Positions 11,400-24,400 are shown, counted from the stretch's first letter. The stretch is DNA of 64,000 nt from Agriotes lineatus (GCA_940337035.1 CALNHX010002976.1:84501-148500), one strand, 5' to 3'. Program-made: numbers and translations. Notes: generated by a model not told the origin, from the letters alone.

Positions 11400-11962
11400 A
11401 AATACAATTACAATATATAATCTAAAATTAAAAATAGAATTATATAACATATATAATAGAAATAGTTAAATATAAATAATTAAATGTAAATAATTAAAAT
11501 ATTTATTTTAATTAATTATAAATAATTAATAATTAGAATATAAATAATAGCCGTTATTACATAAGTTTCATATTTTAGTGAATAATTAACTTCTCACAAC
11601 GTACGATTAATCGTGACTCATGCTTGACCTTGCATTAAGCCATATATGGCAGTGCGCTGCGCACCCTCGACGCTCTACCTCGAAAACGGTTACTCGTATG
11701 AAAAAAAAGTTCGAACAAAAGTTGTAGAGAATTTTATATACTACAATTTTTATAATAGGTAAAAATGTCATTTAAGCCATAGGAACCGAAATATTCGCGA
11801 AAACCGATTTTTGCGACCTTTGACCTTGAATATCTTAAGACGCGGACACGAGATTATATGAGACTTTTGAGACATTATTTAAAACGCCAATATAAAGGTT
11901 TATACCAATTTGCAGCTTATTATCTTTCATTCCGAGGTGAAAACCCTAATATGACTGGGCTA
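11400..11962 (-). repeat. Right long TIR
   Basis: Inverted partner of 7618-8117 plus 9788-9850. By eye the arms differ by scattered substitutions and small indels, so this element is older than the LTR elements of the window. Confidence 0.85.
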
Positions 11963-12109
11963 ATTGAACGAGTCATTAGACGTGTACGTGAATTTAAAAT
12001 TTTATGCCTTCATTTGTGTATAAACAGTGACTTAGCTCAGAAAAAGAACAATATTATTGTAATAGAGTGCGGCATAGTAAATGTACAAAGTCCTATTATT
12101 AATCAATAA

Positions 12110-12254
12110 ATATTTTTTTTCTATAGCACATGTTAAAGTGTGCTTTTATCAACTCAAAACAAAAGGTCAAGTTTTACTTTAACAGCAAGGGTAGATAAAG
12201 TAGCACTTTAACATCAAGGATAGATAAAGTAATTTAATTTTCTAACTTTTGTTT
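12110..12254. other. 3' flank of the THAP transposase
   Basis: AATAAAT directly after the stop could be the polyadenylation signal. Two short direct repeats (AGGGTAGATAAAGTA and AGGATAGATAAAGTA) lie at 12188-12232. No gene seen. Confidence 0.4.
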
Positions 12255-12505
12255 AAATTAAATATGACAGCTTCCTATTATCGTAGCAACCCAATCTAGC
12301 TACTGACATTTTGAAATGTGATTGACTGTCATTATTTTCTTTTAAAATTGTTAAAGTTCTTGCTATAGAAAAAAATATTGTATTATACACGACGATAAAG
12401 TTATTTCTATCCACTCTTGAATCATTAACGTCTCGACTTCGTCTCGACGTTAAACGATTCACTCGTGGATAAAATTTAACTTTATCGTCTTGTATAATAA
12501 ATTAC
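12255..12505. repeat. Dispersed palindromic repeat, copy 1
   Basis: An inverted homologue is at 31541-31780. It contains an imperfect palindrome (12372-12500) with arms carrying ACGATAAAGTTA around a centre rich in CGAC/GTCG, the look of a MITE. Inside it GATTCACTCGTGGATAAAAT matches the other copy. No coding capacity. Confidence 0.6.
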
Positions 12506-12542
12506 TATTATTTCATACTGATGTCAAAAATTACATTTTTCA

Positions 12543-13154
12543 AAAACTGTCATCAAATGTTGACATTTTCGTTAGTAAGCAAAGTGATTCTTTTTTGTCA
12601 CTTAACAGCCAAATACTTTTATGTTCTAGAACGCAAAACTCTTTTGCGTTCTAGAACATAAAAGAAATGTCAAAAAGTTTGTAATTTTTTAGGAACTTAT
12701 TTGTGATTTTATTAATTGAGTAACCCACATTAGTTTTATATTAAGCAATTTAAAATTTCAACAGATACTAATAACTATTATAAACTATTTTATAAACATG
12801 ACTAATTTATGTTGTACTACATGTAAATTGAAGGTGCCGATATTGCAGTGAGTTAAATTTATACATCACTTTGACGTTTGTTAAACAATTCAGCAGGCCG
12901 TGGTTCAAAAATTAATTGTTTATAAAATATACAATTGTCAATTAACATTGACAGTTACCTTATTTAATTTTTTTTATTCTCATACTACTTAGTTTGATTG
13001 CAGTTTTCGAAAAATCATTGTTTGCATCTCCAATGCCAAAAGCTTTTGCGTTCTCGAATGGGTATTCTGCCTCGCTAAAGCTCGGCAAAATAACTTCCAT
13101 TCTCGAACGCAAAAGTAGCATTTCGCGTTCTAGATACAAAAATAGCCATTTTCG
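12543..13154 (+). repeat. 612-bp tandem repeat, unit 1
   Basis: Repeated head to tail at 13155. Inside is a 23-bp-arm palindrome centred near 12640, made of two TTCTAGAA blocks (GTTCTAGAACGCAAAA and its complement), plus further CGTTCTAGAT and ATTCTCGAA motifs near 13100. TTCTAGAA is the core arrangement of heat-shock elements. No gene. Confidence 0.8.
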
Positions 13155-13747
13155 AAAACTGTCATCAAATGTTGACATTTTCGTTAAATTCTCAGTAAGC
13201 AAAGTAATTCTTTTTTGTCACTTAACAGCGAAATACTTTTATGTTCTAGAACACAAAACTCTTTTGCGTTCTAGAACATAAAAGAAATGTCAAAATTTTT
13301 TATATTTTTTAGGAAGTTATTTGTGATTTTATTAATTAAGTAACCCACATTAGTTTTATATTAAGTAATTTAAAATTTCAATAGATACTAATAACTATTA
13401 TAAACTATTATAAACATGACTAATTTATGTTGTACTACATGTAAATTGAAGGTGCCGCTATTGCAGTGAGTTAAATTTATACATCACTTTGACGTTTGTT
13501 AAACAATTCAGCAGGCCGTGGTTCAAAAATTAATTGTTTATGAAATATAAAATTGTCAATAAACGTTGACAGTTACCTTATTTACTTTTTTTTATTCTCA
13601 TACTACTTAGTTTTATTGCAGTTTTCGAAAAATCATTGTTTGCATCTCGAATGCGAAATGCTTTTGCGTTCTCGAATGGGTATTTAACTTCCATTCTCGA
13701 ACGCAAAAGTAGCATTTCGCATTCTAGATACAAAAATAGCCATTTTC
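13155..13747 (+). repeat. 612-bp tandem repeat, unit 2
   Basis: Second unit with scattered substitutions and a short deletion (the stretch around 13065-13090 of unit 1 is missing), and it keeps the TTCTAGAA palindrome near 13255. Lies between the THAP and YqaJ genes of the ISL2EU shell. Confidence 0.8.
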
Positions 13748-13760
13748 GGATTATTTATGG

Positions 13761-13905
13761 TACAAAAAATGGAACATTAAAGTTCTAGTACTTTAAAGTA
13801 AAATTTTAAAGTTCAAGTACTTTAAAACTTATTTATTGTACAAAAAATGGAACATTAAAGTCCTAGTACTTTAAAGTAAATTTTAAAGTTCAAGTACTTT
13901 AAAAT
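13761..13905 (+). repeat. 78-bp tandem repeat, two units
   Basis: TACAAAAAATGGAACATTAA recurs 78 bp apart (13761 and 13839). Each unit also holds two AGTACTTTAAA boxes in near-palindromic order. No coding capacity. Confidence 0.8.
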
Positions 13906-14407
13906 TATACGTCAGTTATTGACATGAAATTTGAAATGATTTACAACCTTTTATTTAAAATTCATTAAACTTGCAGTATGAAATAAACCGTTGTATTCAC
14001 CACGAACGAAAAGTGTTTTTAAAGGTCCTCGCAAGTAATTCCTTCCTCGGCTGACGCCTCGAACGTAAACAACTTTCTCGTCCTTTAAAATGTCACTTTT
14101 CGTTCTAGATAAATAAACTACTATTGTATTCCATAATTATTTTATAGTGTAATATTTAAGTTGGATTATTCTACAATAGTAAAATTTTAATTGTATTAAT
14201 AACTTTTAATTTAAAATGTATATATAAACAGCCTCACATGGTAGGTGAAAAAAGGTTGCTGATAATACATACAAATGTACATACATAAACAGTATTTCTA
14301 TAAAAGTGAGCACATACCAAAACGCGAAAAAACATAACACATTATTATTACAATAAAATAAGATGGAACATGGCTTGAATAAAGTAAAATTACTAGCACT
14401 ACGTGTA
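13906..14407. other. Gene-free AT-rich stretch
   Basis: No credible gene. 13990-14110 repeats the TTCTAGAT and CTCGAACG motif types of the 612-bp units, so it may be a decayed third unit or a relative. Confidence 0.4.
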
Positions 14408-15778
14408 CTATACAAGGCTGGTGTACAACAAAGGGTACACATTGTCCTTCCAAAAAGATACTGCTGAAGAAGTTATATCTGTCACGAATATTTCATCAGT
14501 CTATGAACATAAGATTGATATTTTTTGTTTCTTCAAAATCAGGACTTGCTACACAGAATAAACCTTCTGCTTTTCTGCTGCTAACATCTGAATTTGGATC
14601 TGTGCTGCATATTTTTTGTTACTTCGCCGTTAACAATATACTGCCTTATAATGTTTTTTCTGAAGTAGGGCACTTAATGTCGATAACAAAATTGTCTGTT
14701 ATGCCATCTGGAGATGCACTTAAAATGGGGTTGGTTGGAATGATAATAAACCCGGAACGAACTAGTTTTTGCTTGATTCTTCTTTCTATTTCCAACAAAA
14801 CCTCTTGTTCAAGCTGAAGACCTCTTTTCATTGCTGTGGCTTTCCAAACTTTTGCTGGTCCATTTATTTGTTGTACAAGAGATCCATTAGCAGTGCCACA
14901 AATAAGTATTGTTTCGATCTTTTGTTAATACAGTAACTTCTTTCAGCAACTGGGGCTCTACTATATTACAAATAAAGTTGATAAAATCATTAACAATAAC
15001 TCCACCAACTTTAATAAATTCTATCATCATCTGATGGATTGATAGAACTTGTATGTTGGAGTAAAGGACATACATAATTAATTTATTTCGCCATACTAAC
15101 AACTTCGTTGAAAAATCCTTCGTTATTTGATAAATTAACAGGGCGAACACTGCCTCCTAGGTCTTTTACTTCTAAATATTTTAGGGATGAACCCACTTTC
15201 GCTAATCTTGCCTTCTTCCAGTAACACGCAACAGATGTAGGGGCTGGTTCTTCAGATCGTCGGTGCAGCCACATTAGAAATGCCAGCGCATGTTTATAAT
15301 CACCTATAGGTTTAAAATACAAAATTAAAGAATACTAAAGTACTATTCATATGAAATTGGTTAATAATTTTAATTAATTTCCTGAACTCACCCGAGGATG
15401 CGGCACAATCGTGGCATTCAATGTTGTCAATATGTTCCGCTTCTTCATCTATTATGACAGAAACAGAGTACCCCTTATTGCGCACCTTATGTTGGGGACA
15501 TATCCTGCACTTTGCAGTGCATTTAATGCTATTTCTAGCAATTTGCACATACCCAACCGCAGCATCACCATAGCTTTCACGAGTGGATCTAAAATTATTT
15601 TGTAGAGATCAATAAATCTTACGTCATTAAAAATGTTAATCTAAAATTACCGATCAGCTTTTGTGCCACTCGACTCGGCTTGATTGAAGCATTCACTTTC
15701 TTTTAAAAAAGCAGCTATCATAGAAACGTCTACAAGGGGCAAGTTATTTGAATTTGCCTTTTGAAATCCTTCTTCCAT
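14408..15778 (-). pseudogene. YqaJ-type nuclease of the ISL2EU element
   Basis: The start codon at 15776-15778 opens a first exon (EEGFQKANSNNLPLVDVSM) ending near 15650 with a GTAATT donor. Next comes a cysteine-rich exon (about 15600-15380: CRICPQHKVRNKGY, then the SWIM-like HxD/C pattern), then 15300-15080 (HALAFLMWLHRRSEEPAPT), then the nuclease core at 14900-14646: KRGLQLEQEVL, then ILSASPDGI and IDIKCP, which supply the E, D and ExK/DxK residues of lambda-exonuclease-type enzymes. 14640-14408 gives the end (AAQIQIQML..., FWKDNVYPL). Several stops and frame changes. Its presence opposite the THAP transposase supports the ISL2EU assignment. Confidence 0.7.
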
Positions 15779-17169
15779 AATTTCTAACCTATAAAAATGA
15801 ACATTTTATACACAGAATTCTAAGTAAATTCTTATATACTTATCCAGTGTACACAGTAAGGTCAGTAAAGCCCCTGTCCCACTGTAAAAACTTTGATAAA
15901 ACGGTTTTTATATATTTTTTTTAAAACGTGGTGACGTCACGGCCCATCAAAATATTTTTAGGCCATGCCCCACTGTCAATATTTGGCCCAAAGTTTTTAT
16001 AAAAACCGGATCAGCTGTTTGAAGTAACAGTGAAAAGTGAGGTTAGGTTGTAGTAGTTGGACTTAAATTGCCGCCTCTTTGCAAGCCTTCTATTATTATA
16101 TTATACTGTTGCTTTGTTTTACAATGAAAAATATACGGTACCCCCACCCAAGAAAAGCGCCCTTCCGTGCTTTCCAAGAATACTTCGATACTCAGCATCA
16201 CTCCGTTTCGCTAATACAATGAAATGTTATGAACCAGTTATTTATCAAAAAAAAAATTTTTTTTGCCGACGACCATAGCTCAAAAATTGATGTTGCCTTC
16301 ATTTTCGGAGGACCTATCGTATGAAAACGATCCAAGACTTCAGGAAGGTTCCTGGCGACCGGAATCGTGTACACATACGAACATACATCCCCCGCACAGC
16401 ACGTTTAGGCAACCCCCAATACGGGGGATTGATCTAGTGGGCTGGGATCTTCACCAAAAGATCCGCACCGCCGAGACGGAGATTTGATATAGTGGGTTCA
16501 TTAGTCGGTTGGCTCGAATTTTAGAGATATTTGACTCAGAGTGGTTTTCGATATGAGGGAATTTCAATACTTCGTACACTTCGTGTCGAAGTAATAAGTG
16601 TACTTCGAAAGAAACTTTTGACAGGGCTTATAATAAGTTTAATTGGTTATGCGCCAATTCAGGAACAAAAGAAAGCAAAACAAAATAAACGTAAATGGTG
16701 GGTTAGGCTTTGGTTAAATAACAGAAATATGGGAAATGGTCGTGGTGTTCTTTCGATGATCGAAAATAAGGTGAGACACAACGATCAAGAAAACTACAAA
16801 AATTTCCTGCGTATGGACCAAGATTGCTTTTTAAAGATGTTGAACTTCATACGAAGCAAAATTGAAAGAAAGAATACCCATCTGCGACAGTGTATTAGTG
16901 CAGAACAAAGGTAACTGACTATTTGTTATCATTAAACATGGTTCTTTTACTGTAAATATATTTGTATTTTTTTGCCTGATGGGTTATCGGTAACATTGAG
17001 ATTTCTGGCAACCGGCGAAACATTCAAGAGTTTGAGTTTTGCTGCAAGGATAGCACACAGTAAAATAATACCCGAAGTATTAACTGCTATTGTTGATTCT
17101 ATGGAAAATCAGTACTTGAAGGTAAATAATAAGTTCATGCGCAAATTTATGCTACATTTTATTAATTAA

Positions 17170-17610
17170 AAGACCCATATACATAATATATATAACTAAT
17201 AACAAATGTTTTTGCTATTCAATAGTTTCGCTGTCCTCTTCATATGCCATTATAACTTTTAGTATATTATGCTCACACTTAATTTTGTGAGTTTTTAAAC
17301 GGCGAATTGATGATGCAACAAAATTGCCCAAGTCATCCCATTCATCAGTTTTTGGCCCGTTTTGACAACAGGTCCAGTGCAGAACTAGCGTGCTTTAAAA
17401 AGTCTTCTTGGGCATCAGGAACTTGCTTTGCGCTTTCTTGATTTGCCATTCGGAATTGCTGGCGAGACTGGACCTGTTGTTGCTGATGTACTTGTTGACG
17501 CTGACGTAGACGGACTGGGCGTACATATTAAGGTTGAATTTAATTCTCCATCATCTTCCTCCACCTGCAAATAGACAATAGGATTCATACATAAATTATT
17601 CTTATTTTAA
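17170..17610. other. Long intron or gene-poor stretch in the Harbinger gene
   Basis: Lies between a GTAAATAAT donor near 17121 and the acceptor near 17616. No plus-strand coding seen. Direct GTTGACGCTGACG-type repeats near 17490 are the only structure noticed. Confidence 0.35.
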
Positions 17611-17649
17611 TTACAGGTTCCATCGACAAAAGCCGAATGGGAAAGTATT

Positions 17650-18325
17650 TGTTTAATCTTGTCTTTAACAGATTAACCAGATATAAATTTATAATTATTC
17701 ATTTAAATTTTACGAAACATTCTAAAAGTTAAAAGCCACCAAAAACGCAATATTGCATTATGCAAGCGCGGCGACCTACTCACAGTCAAGTTTAAACACC
17801 TCGCAGTCGCCGCTCAGCATTTTTACACGGCTTCGCGTACACAATTACGCAAGGCCGTGACAAGGTTTAAATGCCTACAATCGCAGCTCAGCATAAAAGA
17901 CGCTCGAGTTCATGGAGTCCATATCATATCACGGAAGCAAAACCGCTGAGTATTGTTTTGCAATACTAGTAAATTAACCTACTGAATATAATACATTGCA
18001 CCTGTTATTAGAAATGAACTTTGTATATTACTATGATCTAAGCAAATTTGTTTGTATATATAGAACAATTATTTTTGTAATAAACCAGTCTGCATTTACT
18101 TGTTAGATTCACTTACTGCGTCGCTGTGGGTCCAAGCCTATAAATAATTAAGGGATGTGAGGCTGCATCTCACACAGTGACGAATTATCATCCCGTTAAG
18201 TGGCATGACTAAGCTGTCTTAAAGCGGAAACTGCTGTCTCAGTTCTGCGCTTAACATAAGGGATGGAACCAGCAAAATAACGTAACGGACGCCTGATTTC
18301 TACAGCCTCCAGGCGAATCTGTTCA
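17650..18325 (+). repeat. 5' LTR of BEL/Pao
   Basis: 676 bp, TGTTTAATC...CTGTTCA. A TATA-like CATAAAAG lies near 17892 and an AATAAA signal at 18079, in the order U3-R-U5 expected of an LTR. Confidence 0.92.
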
Positions 18326-18342
18326 TGGTCCTTCGAGCCGGA
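18326..18342 (+). promoter_or_regulatory. Primer-binding site, tRNA-Tyr
   Basis: TGGTCCTTCGAGCCGGA directly after the LTR is complementary to the 3' end of eukaryotic tRNA-Tyr (family knowledge), the primer for minus-strand DNA synthesis. Confidence 0.75.
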
Positions 18343-18414
18343 TCTGTCTACAACTAAGAAGAGGTACATCCCGAGAAGAAAACAACATCTACCAACCCAC
18401 CCGGTTCCCCGAAA

Positions 18415-21400
18415 ATGGCAAACAATATGGAGGAATTCAATCAGCTAGCTGTCGCCCAAGAAGAACTCGGCCAGAAGATCACGCAGGTATTTTCCAACAG
18501 CAAAAAGGACCCTGCCAGCCGAAAAACAGAAGCTTACATCGCCAGCCGAAACAAGACGCTGGACGAAACTTGGAACGCCGTGACCAAAAATCACGCCAAA
18601 ATGGTGCAGCTAAGTATTCCTACACATAATTATTTTACCACAGGGTATTACGAACAAATTAAAGCCATCTACTGCGAAGCAAAAAGTTATTTGCAGAGCT
18701 GTTTAAAGGCAACTGAAAATCCCGACCCCTCTGAAACTAGGAGGCGAGAGGAAACAGTTGTAAATCCCGAGCAAAAGGTTCGTATCCGAAAACTGCAGAT
18801 TCGGATGCAGAATTTTAAGCAATCTTTGGACGACGCCGAACTGGAACAAGCACTCGGAAGGCCCGCCATCACAAAGAGGGAATTAAAGGAAGAATGGGAC
18901 CGGGTGATCGAGATGGACGAAGAAGTCATGTCTAACGAGATGGATTCAAACCAGACGCACTTCAGTCCTGAATTTACTACGTTGAAAGACAGGTACCGAA
19001 ATTTAATTAATTTGTTACAAGCACCAACAAGGAACGAGCAAGCATCAGCCATCTCGCTTCCTCAAGTTAAAATCCCCATATACGAGGGAAATTATGAGGA
19101 ATGGGCCACTTTTAAGGACCTATTCACCAAATTAGTAGATGACAACCAAAACATGGATAATGTCATCAAAATGCAGTATTTAAAAACGCATGTCAAGGGA
19201 GAGCCCAGCCGACTAATCCAGCATCTCGCAGTGACTCAAGCCAACTACAACACCGCTTGGAATTTGCTGCAACAAAGGTATCAAAATAATCGCCTTATTC
19301 TAACCAAATTGCTAGACACCATCTTCGATCAGCCGGTCCTCTCCAAGGAATCAGCCCAAGGGTTGAAAAGATTGCATGACTCCACTAAGGAATGTGTGGA
19401 AGCAATCAAAAATTTGGGCATTTCCACCGACAGCTGGGGTCCGTGGATTAACCGAGTTATTACTCGAAAATGGGATCCTGAAACTAACAAATTATATGAG
19501 CAGTCGCTTCAGTGCCCAAATGAAGTTCAGGATCACCAAACTCTAATGGCCTTCTTACAAATGCGGTTCCAATCCTTGGAATCCATTGATGGAGCTCGAA
19601 AACCAACTCAGGACAAGCCACAGAAAAATTACGCTGCCGGATATCTCAACTGCAAGATGTGCAATGGGGATCATTACATCGATAACTGTGGTCAATTCCA
19701 GAGGCTCTCCACCCACGAAAAGCAAGAAGTGGTAAGAACCTACCGATTGTGCTTTCGATGTTTGCGACACGATTCTAATATACAATGTCGTTCGTATTAT
19801 AACTGCAAAATCTGCCGCTTTCCACACCATACTCTGCTTCACAAGGCACAGCCGCCATCAAAGCCGATACCTGCTCCGAAGATGAAGACGTTTTCTCACG
19901 CAGCAGCCATGCAGACCTCCAACGCTCCAGAGAAGAAGCCAAAACCCACAATCATTGCCGCCAACCTAGGCGCAAAGAAGAGCCAAGTGCTACTGGCCAC
20001 AGCAACGGTTCAAGTTAAGGCAGCATCCGGGATGACTCATCTCTTGAGGGTCTTGATAGATCCAGGGTCTCAAGGTTCCTTCATCACCGAAGCCGCAGCC
20101 GAATTATTAGCGTTACCCAGGACCAAGGTTCGAGCAGAAATCTCCGGAATTGGGAACAGCGAAACAAAAGTCGCAAAATGGAAAATCACAGGTTTGATTA
20201 CGCCAAGATTTCCAAGTAAATTTTCCTTACCTGTTACTTTACTGGTACTTCCCAAACTTACAAAAACCATGCCTTCATCACCCATTCCGAACATAAAAAT
20301 GGATGCCTGGAAACATGTCTTCATCGCCGATCCAACCTTCAACCGACCTGGCCCCATAGATATACTGCTAGGCGCTGAAGAATATTCCCAAATAATTCTC
20401 GAGGGAATCAAGAAATCCAAAGATGGCATCCTAGGACAGAATACCGAATTGGGATGGATCTTATCAGGAACCATGGGAAGACGACCTCCCACCAGCCTTA
20501 AGGTCAACACCATGGTTGCCAAAATTGAAGAGGATGAGCAGTTGCAGAAATTCTGGAACATTGAAGAGGTTTCTCCTCAAAGGAAACTTTCCCCAGATGA
20601 TCAGGTATGTGAAAATAGATTCACAGACACAGTCCAGCGAGACGTAGATGGAAGATACGTAGTAAGGATTCCATTCAAACAAACTCCAGTACACATAGGA
20701 AGGTCCAAACCCTCAGCATTGGCACGATTCATACATCTGGAGAAGAAATTAGGACAAGATCAAGATCTAGCAGTCCAATACAAGAAATTCATGCAAGAAT
20801 ACTTGGATTTAGGACATATGAAAAAGGTGGCAAAGGAAGATGAGAATAACGGCAAGTATTACATTCCCCACCATGGCGTCATCCGAGAAGCAAATTCATC
20901 AACCAGGCTTCGTGTCGTTTTCGATGCCTCTAGCAAGGCCTCTCACGGAAAATCCTTAAATGAGATGATGTACGCTGGACCTAAACTTCAGCAAGAACTG
21001 GTCGACATTCTACTTCGATGGAGAACACACAGGATTGTTTTTTCTGCAGACATTGAAAAAATGTACCGACAAATCAGAATGAACAACCAAGACCAGGAGT
21101 ACCAAAGAGTCCTATGGAGATTCGACAAATCACAGCCAATCAGGGAATATAAGCTGTGCACCGTCACTTATGGAACCGCATCAGCTCCCTATCTTGCCAT
21201 TCGAACCTTGCATCAACTCGCAGAGGACGAAAAGGTCTCATTTCCATTAGCTTCAGAAGCAGTGAAGAAAGATTTCTACGTGGACGACGTGCTTTCTGGG
21301 GCCGACACTGTGGAAGAAGCGATCCAACAACAAGGTCAGCTCATTTCCTTACTAAAGCGTGGAGGCTTTACTCTACATAAATGGTGCAGTAATGAGTCAG

Positions 21401-24400
21401 CCATCATTCAAGAACTCCCAGAAGAATTAAAGGAACAAACATACCTCGAAATAAGTGAAGACGGCGTAAAAAAGTCCTTGGGCATTCACTGGTCTCCATA
21501 TGAAGATGTTTTCTGTTTTAAGGTAGACGTTAAGCAACAGGAATCCACCAAACGCACCATACTATCCGAAGTTGCCAAAATTTTCGACCCATTGGGATGG
21601 TTAGCACCCGTCATCATCACTGCCAAGCTACTCATCCAAGAACTATGGCTCGAAAATATCAAATGGGATGACCCAGTGTCTGAAAATATCCAAGGCAAAT
21701 GGGAGACGCTCAGGTCTCAACTCAAGGCAGTGGAAGAAATTGCTTTACCAAGGTGGTTGTTTATCAAAAGGGAATCTCTAGTAGAGCTGCATGGATTCTG
21801 TGACGCCTCCGAAAGAGCTTTCGGGGCCGCGATTTATACCAGAGTCACCACATCATCCGGCCAAGTCAAGGTATCCTTATTAATAGCCAAATCCAAGGTG
21901 GCACCAGCCCGAGCCAAGACGACATTACCAAGACTGGAACTCTGCGCAGCAGTACTCCTTTCCAATCTACTTCAAAGGGTAATTGCAGCATTAGACCTTC
22001 CTAAGGTGTCTATCTTCGCCTGGACCGACTCCATGGTTACATTAGGATGGATAAAAGGAGACCCGGTACGATGGAAGACGTTCGTCGCGAATCGAGTAGC
22101 CGAAATCAACAATCTAATTCCGGCTCAACATTGGAACCACGTCAAATCCGAAGAGAATCCTGCAGACGTCATCTCCCGAGGCACTAGTCCAGAAAAACTA
22201 AAGAATCATCTCCTATGGTGGGACGGACCGAGCTGGCTAGTTAACAAGAGTTCATGGCCGTGTCAACCAGACACCGCAACCACCGAGGAAGAAGCAAGAA
22301 GTTACACTGTGCATCAAACTACCATTCATCAAGACGAGAACGAAGTCGTTCATCGTTTTTCTTCTCTAACAAGAATGGTACGAGTCATGTCACATTGCCG
22401 AAGATTCATCAACAAGTGTAAGCGACTTCCCACTCAATCAGGATGCCTATCAGTGAAGGAAATGGACGACACCATCCTCCTACTCGTTAAGGTCATCCAA
22501 GGAAGTGATCCTATTTTGAGGGCAACAGGATCTCAACTCCGGCAGAACAAATATGTGAGTTCCAGTAACAAGCTTGCCAACCTCAATCCCTTCATCGATC
22601 AGCATGGAATAATCCGTGTTGGAGGAAGATTAGAAAATTCCACCTTGTCCTTCAATGAAAAACACCCAATCATACTCCCGTACTCCAGTCATATTTCCAA
22701 ACTAATAATCCAAGAGGCGCATCTACGCACGCTGCACGGTGGCACCCAACTCACTCTCTCATATATCCGAAGAAAATATTGGATCATCAACGCGAAGAAA
22801 GCAGTCAGCTCCAGCATCCAGAAGTGTTTCCGATGTCTACGATACAAAGCAGAGGCAGCACAGCAACTGATGGGAAATCTTCCATCAACCAGAGTGAATT
22901 CAACTCCTCCATTCTTCCATTCCGGAGTGGACTACGCCGGCCCAATACAGATCCGAACATCCAAGGGAAGAGGGCATTCTTCGCACAAAGGGTACATTGC
23001 TGTTTTTGTCTGTCTATCAACCAAGGCAATCCACCTAGAGGCCGTCAGCGACATGACAACCAACAGCTTCCTAGCAGTCTTCAGGAGGTTTACTGCCCGA
23101 AGAGGACGCTGTGCACACCTATACAGCGACAACGGAACAAACTTCGTTGGCGCAAGAAAAGTGTTGGACAAGGAAACCCGCCAAACAATTGAAGGCCCAG
23201 TTGTCCAAGAAACCTTAGCAACCGGTGGTACCCAATGGCACTTCATCCCTCCAATAGCCCCTCACTTCGGAGGGATATGGGAAGCAGGGGTAAAATCAAT
23301 GAAGCATCATCTGAAGAGAACTATTGGCCACGCTACTCTCACCTTTGAAGAGTTAACAACTCTTCTCTGCCAAATTGAGGCCTGCCTAAACTCACGTCCT
23401 CTATGTCCACAAGGCAACGATATTGAGGACACAACTGCTCTGACGCCAGGCCATTTCCTAATAGGGAGGGAAATCATATCGCCACCAGACCCAATCAACA
23501 CTCCAATATCTTCAAATCTATCGAATCGTTGGAGGATAATCCAAAAGATCAAGCAAGATTTTTGGAAATCATGGAGCTCGGACTACCTTCATGGACTACA
23601 GCAACGAAACAAATGGAAGAAACCATTGGAGAACACTAAAGTTGGAGATTTAGTGTTAATCAAAGAAGATAGTATCAATCCTAGTAAGTGGCCTTTAGCA
23701 AGAGTCACTGCAACTCATCCAGCAGCCGATGGATCAGTACGAGTAGTGACGCTCCAGAAATCAGGAGGACATCAGCTAAAACGATCCATAGGCAGCATCA
23801 TTCCATTACCAGCAACTACCGAGGAATCGCAGGAACCAGAGGCAGAAAATAAAATTTCAACTAACATTATCCAGACACGATCATCCCCAGCACCAAGGAA
23901 ATCTGTCGCGTCCAAATGGAAACTGCTGTTACTCATCTTTAACCTTCTTACCACCAATACATTAAGTAAAGCAGAATTTAATATCCAAAAACCAGACAGC
24001 GGGTACTATGTAGAACACATTGGACACGGGAAGATTGAGAGAGGAACATTCCGGATCGAAATCCAGTTCGAGAGGGGGAAGATCGAAGAAGACTTCGAAA
24101 CAGTCACAGACATGGTAGACAAATTCGACAATCTCTGCGACTCTGCAAAAGAACTGTCCGAAGACACATTATGCAAGACACTGGTGCATCATCTTCTGGA
24201 ACAGAAAAAGCATATGGAATGGATTAGAGATGGTATGGAAGAAATAATAACAAGACGAGAAAAAAGAGGAGTCCTTGGCACAGTATTAACGTCAATTTTT
24301 GGAGTCAACGATGAAGTCTATCAAGATATAGACAGGCTAGACAAGAATCAACAGGAACTAATAAAAATGGACAGTCAACAATCCAAATTCTTGCTATCAG

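Larger units (their letters stand above)
7618..11962 (+). mobile_element. Long-TIR DNA transposon encoding a FEN/PIN-like CXC protein
   Basis: Starts TAGCCCAGTCATATTAG and ends with the complement. It is flanked by ATT at 7615-7617 and 11963-11965, and its removal rejoins the THAP transposase frame exactly. The inverted repeats are unusually long: 7618-8117 (continuing at 9788-9850 after the pogo insert) against about 11400-11962, with moderate divergence. Without pogo the element is about 2.7 kb and its only sizeable gene is 9863-11275. I cannot assign it to a named superfamily; the 3-bp target duplication and single nuclease-like gene are unusual. Confidence 0.75.
5984..12109 (+). pseudogene. 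THAP-domain DDE transposase (ISL2EU type), interrupted
   Basis: Starts with a THAP zinc finger (exon 1, 5984-6414: KWCLVVQC, then LPLNPKRRKMW, then CIYCCEDYF), a sequence-specific DNA-binding domain. A GTAAGT donor at 6415 and an acceptor ending at 6526 bound a short intron. The middle holds an acidic linker (6683-6900), then the helix-turn-helix and DDE core: RFGISKSYASKIF near 7080 and QALTWSKYIKWN near 7310. 7380-7617 gives the degenerate second half of the core. The end (ERVIRRVREFK..., stop at 12107) is found after the 7618-11962 insertion. A MITE sits in the THAP exon, a frame change lies near 7060, and several stops occur. PF13359-type core; not functional. Confidence 0.75.

Noticed and set aside
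14206..14442. A small membrane protein on the minus strand
   Set aside because: Mostly hydrophobic AT-rich translation with no conserved feature, overlapping the YqaJ 3' end.
18687..23957. Minus-strand open frames opposite the BEL/Pao polyprotein
   Set aside because: Shadows of the plus-strand frame with no recognisable domains.
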